From NCBI RefSeq assembly GCF_000517625.1, contig NZ_CP007057.1, positions 400,582 through 464,581 on the forward strand: DNA of 64,000 bases. Reading direction: 5' to 3'. The translations under genes were made by a program, and so were the position numbers. This document shows, piece after piece, positions 18,524 to 28,290 of the stretch (position 1 is the first letter of the stretch; each line of letters begins with the position of its first letter). Under the pieces are notes generated by a model. The model had not been told where the DNA came from. It saw only the letters and a list, made by a program, of their open reading frames with translations, and did no database searches. Source of the stretch: Halostagnicola larsenii XH-48 (lineage in GTDB: Archaea > Halobacteriota > Halobacteria > Halobacteriales > Natrialbaceae).

Positions 18524-19085
18524 TTACTCCAGTCATCAGGAGAGGGTTTTGTTTACTGTTGTCTCGAATAGAGAAATATCGTTATAGGACATAAACGGAA
18601 CGTCCAGAGTCTAATGCAAGTAGTCGTTTGATAAATGTATAGCCGATGTTTTCCGGATATTATCGAGTGATATTTGGGTATTTCGGATGGAGTACTACGC
18701 GCCAACCTCCACAAAGCAAGCAGTACTCTCTCGAGAAATAACGCATCCTGTGGTCACCCCTCCGTAAGGCTCGGAACACGGTGGTCGCTCTCAATTCGTG
18801 ACACGATACTGGACCGTATTCCACAAATCGATGAATACGTGATGAGAGCAGCTTTTGGCCGTTCGGGTAGCATATCTATACAGCGGCACCGACGATCAAC
18901 GTGCAGAATTTAGCTGGGATGGCATCGCACCGAGGTAGGCTGTACGTAGGTAGCCGGACAAGCGGAAACCAAAAATCCACCACATGCCTTCTCAGCGAGG
19001 ATGGAATTTCAGCCAACTTCACGAACTACCACAGGGAGAGAGCAAAATCGGAGATGAATATCAGAGTGGCCTTACGAGACGGGGC

Positions 19086-19865
19086 TCAAGTCCATCTGAG
19101 AATCCGCTGTCGAAGCATTCGGAGTGCTCGATCGAGGGCAAAGCCGAGAATCATGATCGCAATCAACGCCGCGTACACTTGCTCGGCCTGGAACATTCGA
19201 ACCCCTTCAATTTCGATATGACCCAGTCCACCACCACCGGCGACCATCTCGTAAACGAAGGTGATGATGAGCGAGATCGGCAGCGCGATCTGGATTCCGG
19301 AGATGATTCCCGGAGCCGATGCCGGCACGATCACCCTTCTGAGCAACTGGCGATCCGACGTGCCCATCATCCGCGCCGACCAGATCAGGTTCTCGTCGAC
19401 GTCTCGAGCCGCGTTCCGGACGTTGATTGCAACAGGCCAGAAACAGCCAACTGCGACGAGGACGATCTTCGCGAAATCACCCGTCCCGAACCAGAACAGA
19501 AAGACCGGGACGAGCGCGATGACCGGAACCGGGTAGCCGACCTCGATGATCGGATCCCAGAACCAGCTTGCAATCCGACTACGAGCGCTCAACACGCCGA
19601 CGATAATGCCAAGCACGCAGGCGATTACGAGCCCGAGTAGTGCGCGTCTGACCGTCAGATAGCCGTTGTAAATGAGCGTTCCGTCGACGGTTAGCTCGTA
19701 GAACGTCATGAGAACGCCCGACAGCGGCGGGAGGAAATAGTCGTGCACCATGTCCATCTGCGTCACGAGTTCCCACAGGATGAGCACGATGACCAGCGAG
19801 TAGATCGACTTGCCGACGTTGATCAGGTCGGTACGATCAACGGAGAACGCGTTACTTACGTCCAT
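19086..19865 (-). CDS. NitT/TauT-type ABC transporter permease (second copy)
   Basis: 259 residues with about six membrane helices. The BPD inner-membrane (EAA) loop NVRNAARDVDENLIWSARMMGTSDRQLLRRVIVPASAPGI is typical of SsuC/TauC-type permeases. The ATG at 19865 (MDVSNAFSV) was chosen because the longer reading frame to 20123 is only the out-of-frame image of the neighbouring permease gene. It overlaps that gene's 3' end by 10 nt. The two permeases are similar and probably form a heterodimer. Confidence 0.88.
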   Translation of the reverse strand: MDVSNAFSVDRTDLINVGKSIYSLVIVLILWELVTQMDMVHDYFLPPLSGVLMTFYELTVDGTLIYNGYLTVRRALLGLVIACVLGIIVGVLSARSRIASWFWDPIIEVGYPVPVIALVPVFLFWFGTGDFAKIVLVAVGCFWPVAINVRNAARDVDENLIWSARMMGTSDRQLLRRVIVPASAPGIISGIQIALPISLIITFVYEMVAGGGGLGHIEIEGVRMFQAEQVYAALIAIMILGFALDRALRMLRQRILRWT

Positions 19866-20656
19866 CGAACCACCTTCCGTTCGCCCCACTCGTAGCCCCG
19901 CACGGCGAAGAACGCGATCGCCGAGATCAACACGAGCACCGCGAACATCTCCGTGTACGCACCAACCTGACTGTACCGGAGGATTTCGAAGCCGACGCCC
20001 TGATTCGACGCGATGAGTTCCGCGCTCACCAGCGCGATAAACGCGATGGGGATCGCCTGGCGAATCCCCGTGAGGATGCTCGGAATCGTCGCCGGGATCA
20101 CGACCTTCAGCGGAATCTGCCACGACGGCATTCCCATCATCTGGGCCGACCAGATGAGGTTCTGATCGACGGTCTGGGCCGCGTTGTAGCTATTCAGCAC
20201 GATCGGGAGCAAGCACGCGAGGAAGACGATCAGAACCGACGTTTCCGTGCCGGTCCCCAGCCACAAAATCGCCAGCGGCACGAGCGCCGACTTGGGAATC
20301 GGGTAGATCAACGCCAGAAACACCTCGAAGAAGTTCTCAACCGGCTTCACTCGAGCCATCCCGACCCCCAGCAAGACGCCGATCGAAATGCTCAGGACGA
20401 GCCCAGCCGCGACTCGAAACAGCGACACCTGTAGGTGCGGGATGATATCGCCCGCGACGAGTAACTCCCAGGTGACGAATGCGACCTCCGAGGGCGGCGA
20501 GAGAACCGTGCTGGGGACGAACGTGCCGCTAGCGAACTCCCAGAAGCCGGCCACGATCACGAGCGGAATCCACTCGAAGACGAACCAGACGACCCGCTGA
20601 AGCGGTGCGGGCAGCGTCTCCTCGAGTGCCCCTAGTTGCAAATCGGCGTAGGACAT
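19856..20656 (-). CDS. NitT/TauT-type ABC transporter permease (first copy)
   Basis: 266 residues. Its EAA loop NSYNAAQTVDQNLIWSAQMMGMPSWQIPLKVVIPATIPSI closely parallels that of the second permease. Membrane helices include IPLVIVAGFWEFASG and VLVLISAIAFFAVRGYEW. The start lies 2 nt after the ATPase stop, so the genes are co-transcribed. Bacterial members import nitrate, taurine, alkanesulfonates or aromatic acids with a single homodimeric permease. Two different permeases are a departure from that. Confidence 0.88.
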   Translation of the reverse strand: MSYADLQLGALEETLPAPLQRVVWFVFEWIPLVIVAGFWEFASGTFVPSTVLSPPSEVAFVTWELLVAGDIIPHLQVSLFRVAAGLVLSISIGVLLGVGMARVKPVENFFEVFLALIYPIPKSALVPLAILWLGTGTETSVLIVFLACLLPIVLNSYNAAQTVDQNLIWSAQMMGMPSWQIPLKVVIPATIPSILTGIRQAIPIAFIALVSAELIASNQGVGFEILRYSQVGAYTEMFAVLVLISAIAFFAVRGYEWGERKVVRWT

Positions 20657-20658
20657 CG

Positions 20659-21444
20659 TTAGAGTTGGGCCTCCGGCTGGGTCTCCTCGCGCAGGGATTG
20701 CCAGACCTGGTTTTTCACGTCGGTGTACTCGTCGGATAGGATGATGTCCTCGCGCGGCTGGGTGCGGTCGACGTCGATATCGACGGTCGTCTTTTTCGTC
20801 CCCGGGTGGCGCGTCATCACCATCACGCGTTCGGAGAGGTAAACCGCCTCCTCGACGTCGTGGGTGATGAAGATCACCGTCTTTCCGAGGTCGCCCCAGA
20901 TCTCGAGGAGGTGATCCTGCAAGAGTTCCCGCAGCGGTTGATCGAGCGCACCGAACGGCTCGTCCATCAGGAGGATCTTTGGATCGTACGCCAGCGTCCG
21001 CGCGAGCGCGACCCGCTGTTTCATCCCGCCGGAGAGCTCTTTGGGATACTTGTCCTCGAAGCCGTCGAGGTCCATCATATCGATGAACTCCTGGGCCGTC
21101 GCCCGGCGCTGTTCTTTGGGAACGCCGTCCTGTTCGAGGCCGTAGGTGACGTTACCCATGACGGTGCGCCAGGGAAAGAGGGCGTAATCCTGGAAGACGA
21201 CACCTCGGTCGGTGCCCGGCCCGTCGATGGGTTGGTCGTCGACGGCGATGGTGCCGGTCGATTCCTCGAGGAAGCCGGCGATGAGGTACAGCAGCGTGCT
21301 TTTGCCGCAGCCGCTGGGGCCGACGACGCTGAGAAACTGGCCGCTGGGCACTTCCAGTGAGAGGTCGTCGATCGCCTTCGTTCGTTCGTCGCCCGATTCG
21401 TACACCTTCTCCAGATTCGAGATCGTTACGTGTCCTTCGACCAT
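20659..21444 (-). CDS. NitT/TauT-type ABC transporter ATP-binding protein
   Basis: 261 residues with Walker A GPSGCGKSTLLY, Q-loop VFQDYALFPWRT, signature LSGGMKQRVALAR, Walker B ILLMDEPFGALD and H-loop ITHDVEEAV. This is the short SsuB/TauB form without a regulatory domain. It is second in the minus-strand operon after the binding protein, 65 nt downstream of it. Confidence 0.9.
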   Translation of the reverse strand: MVEGHVTISNLEKVYESGDERTKAIDDLSLEVPSGQFLSVVGPSGCGKSTLLYLIAGFLEESTGTIAVDDQPIDGPGTDRGVVFQDYALFPWRTVMGNVTYGLEQDGVPKEQRRATAQEFIDMMDLDGFEDKYPKELSGGMKQRVALARTLAYDPKILLMDEPFGALDQPLRELLQDHLLEIWGDLGKTVIFITHDVEEAVYLSERVMVMTRHPGTKKTTVDIDVDRTQPREDIILSDEYTDVKNQVWQSLREETQPEAQL

Positions 21445-21509
21445 CTTGGTAGTTGTTGGGTAGTGGATTTAGTTTGTACGCTATCAGTGCCGGTCACGGG
21501 CTATTGGTG

Positions 21510-22517
21510 TTAGAAGAATTGGTTTGTCGAGTGACTTTCCATATCGACCTGCTCATCGGTGAGCCCGAGATCGTACATCTCGTCCGTAATTCCCTGAAGC
21601 GACTCGAGGTCGATTTCGAAATCGCGATAGTAGTCGTTTTCGGTCAAGAGGAAGCTATCGACCTGCTCTTCAGGGAGGTCGAAGTGCTCGGCAGCCAGTG
21701 AGACGACTTCGTCGCGGTTGTTCTCCATGTACTCAATAACACCTTGGAAGTCTTCCATCCACGCTTGGATCTCATCTTCCTTATTATCAATTGCTCTATT
21801 AGTAGCCGTCGTGAAAGTATAGGGGTACGGTTGCAATTCTTCTGGGAACGCGTCTCGGGTGTTAAAGACCTCAGTTAGTCCTTCGTTCCTCGCACTTACG
21901 GCGAACAATCCCGGGAAAATCGCCGCATCGAAGATGCCGTCCTCGAGACCAGGAATAAAGGTCGGGAACCCCTGTTCGATGAATTCGACATCCTCCTCGT
22001 GATCGATACCGATCTGATCGAACATCTTCAGGTAGACAGAGTGAACACCGGACCCAACTGCGTTTACGGCCACAGAACGTCCCTCGAGATCTTCCGGTTC
22101 CGTGATGTCCGAGTCCGGTAACGAACAAACGGGAACCGAGAAGTAGTCCGGGTGAGCATCCCACATGTCGATAGCAATCGTCGTTATCCCGTCGGGAACG
22201 GCATCGGAAGTCACCGCGTTCGGGAAGCTCTGCATTGTCAGCAACCCGATATCAGCTTCATTGGCAGCCAGTGCATTTACTGTGTCGGGTGTACTGGAAT
22301 TCTGGGTGATCTCGAACTCGTATGAGTCACCGACGTTCTCTAATTCATCCTGAATACCGGGAATATCCAGGAGCGATCCAAGGTTCTCAATTGGAACGAC
22401 GAAATTAAACCGAATAGTCCCCTCACTGGATCCCGTACACCCTGCTAACCCCGTAATACCAGCAGCCGAAACGACTGCGCCTGTTTTAATGAATTGCCTT
22501 CTGCTACTTGGTAGCAT
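21510..22517 (-). CDS. NitT/TauT-type ABC substrate-binding lipoprotein (NMT1/ThiY-like)
   Basis: 335 residues. The Tat signal SRRQFIKTGAV is followed by a lipobox (ITGLAGC), then a Ser-rich linker. The body has the NMT1-like pattern: TPDTVNALAANEADIGLLTMQSFPNAV near residue 75-100, then LEGRSVAVNAVGSGVHSVYLKMFDQIGI and GLEDGIFDAAIFPGLFAV. The ATG at 22517 (MLPSSRRQF) is preferred over 22604, which would bury the Tat motif. A TATA-like TTTTTAA lies about 30 nt before it. The ligand is unknown; the neighbouring genes hint at an organic acid. Confidence 0.85.
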   Translation of the reverse strand: MLPSSRRQFIKTGAVVSAAGITGLAGCTGSSEGTIRFNFVVPIENLGSLLDIPGIQDELENVGDSYEFEITQNSSTPDTVNALAANEADIGLLTMQSFPNAVTSDAVPDGITTIAIDMWDAHPDYFSVPVCSLPDSDITEPEDLEGRSVAVNAVGSGVHSVYLKMFDQIGIDHEEDVEFIEQGFPTFIPGLEDGIFDAAIFPGLFAVSARNEGLTEVFNTRDAFPEELQPYPYTFTTATNRAIDNKEDEIQAWMEDFQGVIEYMENNRDEVVSLAAEHFDLPEEQVDSFLLTENDYYRDFEIDLESLQGITDEMYDLGLTDEQVDMESHSTNQFF

Positions 22518-22825
22518 ATCATGGTAATCAGATGGTATCATTAAAAATGTTGCGGAATAGGTCACATACGTGTCTGTGTAGAGTGAGAACAACGGAATAT
22601 TCACATACGAACTGAAACTAAAAATTATGTGTCTCTCGAAGTGGGGCCGATTATGTACAATTGGATCGATACAGGATCCACGGGCTCTTAGTCAAACGAG
22701 AAGGATCAGAGGACGCCTTCACCAGCGGATTCAGGCTAGTAGTGCCCAACTATGCACCCAGATCCGGAGAATATAACCTGTAAAGGAATGGGTTTGTAGG
22801 TACTTGGACGAGGTAGTGTTGTACA
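22518..22825. other. Divergent promoter region
   Basis: This 308-nt region separates the binding-lipoprotein gene (minus) and the E1-alpha gene (plus). A TATA-like element for each side can be seen: near 22550 for the minus gene and GAATATAAC near 22770 for the plus gene. No gene is recognised. Confidence 0.5.
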
Positions 22826-23983
22826 ATGGATAACAGCCCACAGCCCGTTCCCTCCAGTTCGGCGGATGTCGGCATCAAGCCGATTTCGCAGGAAAATATG
22901 GAGATCGAAACATACTCCGTCCTAAATCCCGACGGATCATTCGATGCTGATCGGGTCCCGGATCTCGACGACGACGAATTCCGCGACCTCTATCGCTGGA
23001 TGCTCGTCCAACGTATCTACGACAACCGCGCAACGAAACTCCAGCGTCGTGGCCGCCTTGGAACGATTGCCTCCGGGCGCGGTCAGGAAGCGAGTATTGT
23101 CGGCAGCGGATACTCCCTTTCATTGGATGATTGGATCTTCCCGTACGGGCGTGAAGCGAGCGCACTATTGATGCACGGACTTCCCTTACGGGATCTGTTG
23201 CTCTACTGGCGTGGCGTCGAAGATGCATCAAAGATGCGGGGAGCAAACATCGTCCCGCTGGCTATCTCGGTCGGTTCTCATGTCCCACTCGCGACCGGCA
23301 AAGCGTGGGGAATGCAACTTGCAAACGAAGATACTGTCACGTTCACTAACCTTGGCGATGGCGCGACGTCGACGGGCGCCTTCCACGAGGGAATGAACCT
23401 TGCCGGAGTCCTTGGAGTACCAGCCGTGTTCTTCTGCCTGAACAATCAGTACGCGATCTCGCTGCCGTTCGACGGACAGACGAACGCCAATACGGCCGCA
23501 CAGAAAGCGCTAGCCTACGGTCTCGATGGTATCCGCGTCGACGGCAACGACGTGCTCGCGGTCTACAACGCCGTCTCGAGGGCGCGAGAACGAGCGCTTG
23601 AGGGCAATCCAGTGTTAGTCGAGGCAGTCACTTACCGACGTGGAGCCCACACGACGAGTGACGATCCCAGCCGATATCGGTCCGAAGAAGAGGTTGAAAA
23701 GTGGAAAGATCGCGATCCTCTCGAGCGATATCAGGCGTTCCTCGAGGAAACCGGGCGCTGGGAGGGAATCGACGAGGAGGCGATCCGCGAGGAGGTCGAA
23801 GCCGAGTTCTCCGAGGCGGTCGACGCCGCCGACGCGTTCGAAGAACGCGGCGTCGAGGAGATTTTCGACTACCTCTACGAGGAAATGCCACCCGAGCTCG
23901 AACGCCAACTCGAGGACCTCCGTGAGTTACTGGAAGAAGAGCCCGAGATGTACGACTATATCGAACGGCGGCCGAAGGGGTGA
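22826..23983 (+). CDS. 2-oxoacid dehydrogenase E1 component, alpha subunit
   Basis: 385 residues. This is the thiamine-pyrophosphate-dependent decarboxylase subunit of a pyruvate/branched-chain/acetoin dehydrogenase-type complex. The TPP motif starts GDG at 177-179 and ends with N206-N207 (CLNNQYAIS). The phosphorylation-loop equivalent is YRRGAHTTSDDPSRYR. The next gene encodes the beta subunit, 8 nt downstream. Haloarchaea oxidise pyruvate mainly with ferredoxin-linked enzymes, so the physiological substrate of such complexes is often unclear. Confidence 0.9.
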   Translation: MDNSPQPVPSSSADVGIKPISQENMEIETYSVLNPDGSFDADRVPDLDDDEFRDLYRWMLVQRIYDNRATKLQRRGRLGTIASGRGQEASIVGSGYSLSLDDWIFPYGREASALLMHGLPLRDLLLYWRGVEDASKMRGANIVPLAISVGSHVPLATGKAWGMQLANEDTVTFTNLGDGATSTGAFHEGMNLAGVLGVPAVFFCLNNQYAISLPFDGQTNANTAAQKALAYGLDGIRVDGNDVLAVYNAVSRARERALEGNPVLVEAVTYRRGAHTTSDDPSRYRSEEEVEKWKDRDPLERYQAFLEETGRWEGIDEEAIREEVEAEFSEAVDAADAFEERGVEEIFDYLYEEMPPELERQLEDLRELLEEEPEMYDYIERRPKG

Positions 23984-23991
23984 TCGCTACT

Positions 23992-24960
23992 ATGAACGCG
24001 ACAATCATCGAAGCCATCAACGACGCATTGCACGAAGAGATGACCACCGACGAGAAGACGGTCGTCTTCGGCCAGGACGTCGCCGAATCCGGCGGCGTCT
24101 TTCGAGCCACTGAGGGACTGCTCGAGGAGTTCGGCGCCGAGCGCGTGCTCGACACGCCGCTTTCGGAGATCGCCATCGTTGGCGCAGCTGTCGGTCTCGC
24201 AACCCACGGCTACCGGCCGATCGCCGAGATTCAGTTCTCGGGCTTTCTCCCGCCCGCGTTCGACCAGCTCGTGACGAACGCCAGTCGCATCCGCTGGCGC
24301 ACCCGCGGCGAACTCACCGCCCCGATGGTCGTCCGCACCCCCTACGGCGCCGGTGTACGGGCATTAGAACATCACTCAGAAAGCCTCGAGGGAGCCTACG
24401 GACACATCCCCGGGCTGAAACTCGCGATCCCGTCAACCCCCCACGACGCGAAGGGCATGCTCATCAGCGCTATCCGCGACCCAGATCCAGTCCTGTTCAT
24501 GGAGCCCAAACACGTCTATCGCTCCATCCGCGAAGACGTTCCCGAAGGATCCTATACCGAACCGCTCGGCGAAGCGGCCGTCCGTGAGGAAGGCGAGGAC
24601 GTTACCGTCGTCTCCTGGGGTGCCATGATGCACAACACCCTCGAGGCGGTCGACAACCTCGAGGGCGTCGATGCCGAGGTGATCGACCTCCGGACGATCT
24701 CGCCGTTCGACAAGGAGACCATCCTCGAGTCGGTCGAAAAAACCGGGCGCTGTGTGGTCGTCCACGAAGCGGCCAAAACCGGTGGCTTCGGCGCCGAAGT
24801 CATCGCCACCATCAACGACGAGGCCCTGATGTACCTCGAAGCACCCGTCAATCGCGTCACCGGCTTCGACGTGCCAGTCCCCCTCCTCTCGATGGAAGAC
24901 TACTACATCCCCCATCCCCCGAAAATCGCAGCGGCCATCGAAGAAACGCTCGAGCACTGA
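23992..24960 (+). CDS. 2-oxoacid dehydrogenase E1 component, beta subunit
   Basis: 322 residues with the E1-beta hallmarks: FGQDVAESGGVFRATEGL, DTPLSEIAIVGAAVGLA, EIQFSGFLPPAFDQLV, RTPYGAGVRALEHHSES, and the C-terminal transketolase domain VVVHEAAKTGGFGAEV. The ATG at 23992 is preferred over the GTG at 23980, which overlaps the E1-alpha stop. It forms the alpha2beta2 E1 with the preceding gene. The E2 and E3 genes lie just beyond on the opposite strand. Confidence 0.92.
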   Translation: MNATIIEAINDALHEEMTTDEKTVVFGQDVAESGGVFRATEGLLEEFGAERVLDTPLSEIAIVGAAVGLATHGYRPIAEIQFSGFLPPAFDQLVTNASRIRWRTRGELTAPMVVRTPYGAGVRALEHHSESLEGAYGHIPGLKLAIPSTPHDAKGMLISAIRDPDPVLFMEPKHVYRSIREDVPEGSYTEPLGEAAVREEGEDVTVVSWGAMMHNTLEAVDNLEGVDAEVIDLRTISPFDKETILESVEKTGRCVVVHEAAKTGGFGAEVIATINDEALMYLEAPVNRVTGFDVPVPLLSMEDYYIPHPPKIAAAIEETLEH

Positions 24961-25050
24961 ATTTCTCGCGGTCTGTTCCGCTTTCAAACGATCGGCGACG
25001 GTTGGTAAAACGAGGGTCGATAATAGCTTAGTGCCTGTCCGGCCTGGTTC

Positions 25051-26475
25051 TTACCGGTTCAGCGTATGAATCGCTTTTCCCTGTGCGTTCTCAGCCGCCT
25101 CCATCACCGCCTCCGAGAGCGTCGGATGGGTGTGGACGGTTCCCGCGATGTCCTCGAGTTTCGCGCCCATCTCGATCGCCAGCCCGAGTTCAGCAACGAG
25201 CTCTGAAGCCTCGGGTGCCACGATCTGTGCGCCGAGAACGAACTCAGTTTGCTCGTCGGCGACGATCCGGACGAAGCCATCCGATTCATCCATTGTAAGC
25301 GCGCGACCGCTCGCCCTGAGTGGCATCGTTCCAACAACCGGGTCGAACCCAGCCTCGTCGGCCTCGGCTTCGGTCATCCCGACCGTCCCGATTTCGGGGT
25401 CGGTAAAGACGGCCGCGGGAATCGCCTGGTGGTCGAGAGCTACCGGCTCACCTGCCGCGACGCCCGCCGCGACGAGCCCTTCGGCGCTGGCTTTGTGCGC
25501 CAACATCGGCTCCCCCGCGACATCACCCACTGCAAGCACGTGCTCGAGGTCCGTCCGAGTATGGTCGTCAGTTTGGATGAATCCGCGCTCGTCGGTCTCG
25601 AGACCCAGTGCATCTAGCTCGAGCGCCTCGGTCACGGGTTCGCGGCCGACTGCGACCAGCACGCGATCCGCATCGAAGACCGACTCCTTGCCGTCTTCGT
25701 CGGCGGCGATGACTTCGATGCCGTCCGAGGATTCCCGCCACTCGCTCGCCCCGAGACCGAACGCGAAGTCGATCCCGAGGTCCTCGGCCCGGTCGCGGAC
25801 GACGCGTGCAACGTCGTCCTCGTAGGTCGGCAGGACGTCCTCGAGCATCTCGACGACAGTCACATTCGCACCGGCTTTCGCGAATACGGTCGAGAGCTCC
25901 ATCCCGATATAGCCGGCACCCACGACGACCAGTTCCTCGGGAATTTCGTCCGCTTCAAGCGCCTCACGCGAAGACCAGACTTGGTCGTCTGCGAAGTCGA
26001 AGCCGGGAATCGACATCGCCCGGCTTCCCGTCGCGATGATGGCGCGTTCGAACTCGATCGACTCGCTCCCCTGGCCTTCACCGCCGTGGGCAACCCGGAC
26101 CGTCTCCTCGTCGACGAACGTTGCAGTCCCCTCGAGCAACGAGACACCGTTCGCCTTACACAACTTCTCGACGCCACCCGTGAGCTGGTCGACGACGCCG
26201 TCTTTCCACTCGACGAGCGCTCGCATGTCGATCGAGGGGTCAGCGTGGATACCCATTTCCTCGGCGGTTGCGGCATCGTGGGCGATATCGGTCGCGGTGA
26301 TCATCGCTTTCGAGGGAATACAGCCGTAGTTCAGGCAGGTGCCGCCGTAGGCGTCGCGCTCGACGAGCGTCGTGTCGAGACCGTGTTGGGCCGCCCGGAT
26401 TGCGGCCACGTAGCCGCCGGGGCCGCCGCCGATTACCAGTACATCAGTCGCCGTCGTAATATCTCCCATAACCAT
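25051..26475 (-). CDS. lpdA: Dihydrolipoamide dehydrogenase (E3)
   Basis: 474 residues with FAD motif VIGGGPGGYVAA, redox disulfide GGTCLNYGCIPSKA, NAD-binding VVGAGYIGMELS, AVGDVAGEPMLAHKA and the C-terminal catalytic His-Glu region (VHTHPTLSEAVMEA). It reoxidises the lipoyl groups of E2 with NAD. The start codon overlaps the E2 stop (TAATG). A second in-frame ATG at 26469 is also possible. It is convergent with the E1 operon. Confidence 0.93.
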   Translation of the reverse strand: MVMGDITTATDVLVIGGGPGGYVAAIRAAQHGLDTTLVERDAYGGTCLNYGCIPSKAMITATDIAHDAATAEEMGIHADPSIDMRALVEWKDGVVDQLTGGVEKLCKANGVSLLEGTATFVDEETVRVAHGGEGQGSESIEFERAIIATGSRAMSIPGFDFADDQVWSSREALEADEIPEELVVVGAGYIGMELSTVFAKAGANVTVVEMLEDVLPTYEDDVARVVRDRAEDLGIDFAFGLGASEWRESSDGIEVIAADEDGKESVFDADRVLVAVGREPVTEALELDALGLETDERGFIQTDDHTRTDLEHVLAVGDVAGEPMLAHKASAEGLVAAGVAAGEPVALDHQAIPAAVFTDPEIGTVGMTEAEADEAGFDPVVGTMPLRASGRALTMDESDGFVRIVADEQTEFVLGAQIVAPEASELVAELGLAIEMGAKLEDIAGTVHTHPTLSEAVMEAAENAQGKAIHTLNR

Positions 26476-28079
26476 TATTCTAAGAGCAGCAGTTCGGGAT
26501 TGTTCAGGTATCGCTTGACCTCGTTCGTAAACCGTGCGGCCTCCGCGCCGTCGACGATCCGGTGATCGACCGACATCGAAATCGGCAGCGTCTCTCGAGC
26601 GACGATCTCGCCGTCCTCAGCCCACGGGCGTTCCTTCAAGGAGCCGAGTGCGAGAATGCCCGCTTCGGGATAGTTGATAATCGGCGAAACGTACTCGCCG
26701 CCGATCGCGCCAACGTTCGTTATCGTGAACGTCCCACCCTGCATCTCTTCGAGGCCGATCGAGCGGTCTCGAGCCCGCGCGGCTTTATCTGAGATTTCGT
26801 CGGCTAACTCGAGTAGTCCCTTCTGATCCGCATCGTCGATCACCGGTACCATGAGCCCGGCATCGCTCGCCACCGCGATCCCGATGTTGTACTCGTCGTG
26901 GAGCACGATCTCCTCGTTTTCCTCGTCGAGTTCGGCGTTGATCGCCGGAACCTCCTTCAGCCCCGCGACGACGGCTTTGACCGCGAACGGGAGATAGGTA
27001 AGGTTCGTATCGCGTTCCGCGGCCGCAGATTTGAGACGTTTTCGTACCTCGACGAGTTCGGAAACCTCGACCTCATCTTGATGGCTCACGTGGGGGGCCG
27101 TGTACTTCGAGGTCGCCATTTTCTCGCCGATTGCCTCTCTCACCCCGCTGTATGGAATCCGATCACCGGGCTGATCGCCATCCAACTCCTCGGTCTGGGA
27201 TCCCTGCCGATCCGCCCCTCTCGGTTCGGGACTGTCACTCTCTAAATATGCGTGAACGTCGTCCGGCGTTACGAACGGCTCACCATTGTGTCGTTCACTC
27301 GCGGGGACGTTATCGAGTGAGATGTCGTTTTCTCGTCCGAGTCTCCGAGTAGCCGGCATCGCGAGTGTCCGCTCTCGGTCGGCACGTGCATTCTGCTTGG
27401 GTGGAGGGGAAGAGGGGATATTAGTTCCGTGAGCGCTTCGGTCAGGATCGTTGTCCTGCGCTGTGCTGTCGGGACCGTTTGATTCCGTATCGGATTCGAT
27501 CCCCGTCTCTACCGAATTTTCGGTACCACTCACAACGGCGTGTACGTCGGACTCGGAGAGGCGTTCGCCCGGTTTGCCGACCCGATTCTGAACCGATAGC
27601 AGATCTACGCCCAGTTCTCGGGCAAGCGTCCGAACGCTCGGTGGAGCGAACACGCGTTTGGTCGTCTCTGCGGCGGCAAACTCACCACCCGTACCGGACT
27701 GAGCACCACGAGAGGTGCCAGGGGAATCGGGTTGACTGTCTCCCGAATCCGTCCCAGTGCGGCCGTCTTTCTCCGCCGTACGATCGGCGTCATCCGGTGA
27801 ACCCGTACGTGTCGAGGGACTGTCTTCGGAAGCGCCATCGGGAACCTCAAACACGACGAAGACCTCACCAACTGAAATCGTGTCACCGTCATCCGCATAG
27901 AGATCGGAAACGATACCATCATACGGGGACGGAATTTCTACCAAAGCTTTGTCCGTCTCGATTTCAGCGATTGGCTGATCCTCCTCGATGTGCTCGCCGG
28001 GGTCGACGAACCACGTGACGAGTTCGCCTTCGGCGATTCCTTCACCAACATCAGGAAGCGCAAACTCTTTTCTACCCAT
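26475..28079 (-). CDS. Dihydrolipoamide acyltransferase (E2) with two peripheral-subunit-binding domains
   Basis: 534 residues. The lipoyl domain occupies residues 1-78 with lipoylated K44 (ETDKALVEIP). An acidic Ser/Gly linker follows. The first E1/E3-binding domain is near 139-180 (APPSVRTLARELGVDLLSV...LSESDVHAVV). A second similar domain is near 237-285 (AMPATRRLGRENDISLDNV...VTPDDVHAYL). The catalytic acyltransferase domain covers about 305-534 and ends with the active-site SVDHRIVDGAEAARF. Most E2 proteins have only one such binding domain. E2 and E3 form a minus-strand operon convergent with E1. Confidence 0.9.
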   Translation of the reverse strand: MGRKEFALPDVGEGIAEGELVTWFVDPGEHIEEDQPIAEIETDKALVEIPSPYDGIVSDLYADDGDTISVGEVFVVFEVPDGASEDSPSTRTGSPDDADRTAEKDGRTGTDSGDSQPDSPGTSRGAQSGTGGEFAAAETTKRVFAPPSVRTLARELGVDLLSVQNRVGKPGERLSESDVHAVVSGTENSVETGIESDTESNGPDSTAQDNDPDRSAHGTNIPSSPPPKQNARADRERTLAMPATRRLGRENDISLDNVPASERHNGEPFVTPDDVHAYLESDSPEPRGADRQGSQTEELDGDQPGDRIPYSGVREAIGEKMATSKYTAPHVSHQDEVEVSELVEVRKRLKSAAAERDTNLTYLPFAVKAVVAGLKEVPAINAELDEENEEIVLHDEYNIGIAVASDAGLMVPVIDDADQKGLLELADEISDKAARARDRSIGLEEMQGGTFTITNVGAIGGEYVSPIINYPEAGILALGSLKERPWAEDGEIVARETLPISMSVDHRIVDGAEAARFTNEVKRYLNNPELLLLE

Positions 28080-28290
28080 GCGTACTGGTACCTCTTGTGT
28101 CGAGAAGTATACGCTCTTCGGTAACTAGTTTCGAGGATCTATTCTATCATCATTGCCAAAAGAGAGACCAACCGCAACCGCGTTCTTCCGGTAAACTGTC
28201 TCTGAGGACTACCTTCCAGTAACCGGTAGATTTTAGGGGTCGGCTGACGTTCGATGAAACGTAAATCCCTATCAAGGGGCGGTGCTAGAG

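Larger units (their letters stand above)
18250..19085. other. Intergenic region with two palindromic motifs, no recognised gene
   Basis: About 830 nt between the malate-dehydrogenase-like gene and the 3' end of the NitT/TauT-type operon. It is relatively AT-rich at 18260-18660. Short forward ORFs at 18674-18913 and 18901-19221 are basic and unlike haloarchaeal proteins. The region carries two inverted repeats, listed separately, that recur in other intergenic regions of the window. Confidence 0.5.

Noticed and set aside
19866..20123. N-terminal extension of the second NitT/TauT permease
   Set aside because: The extension is the shifted-frame reading of the neighbouring permease gene and carries no membrane segment.
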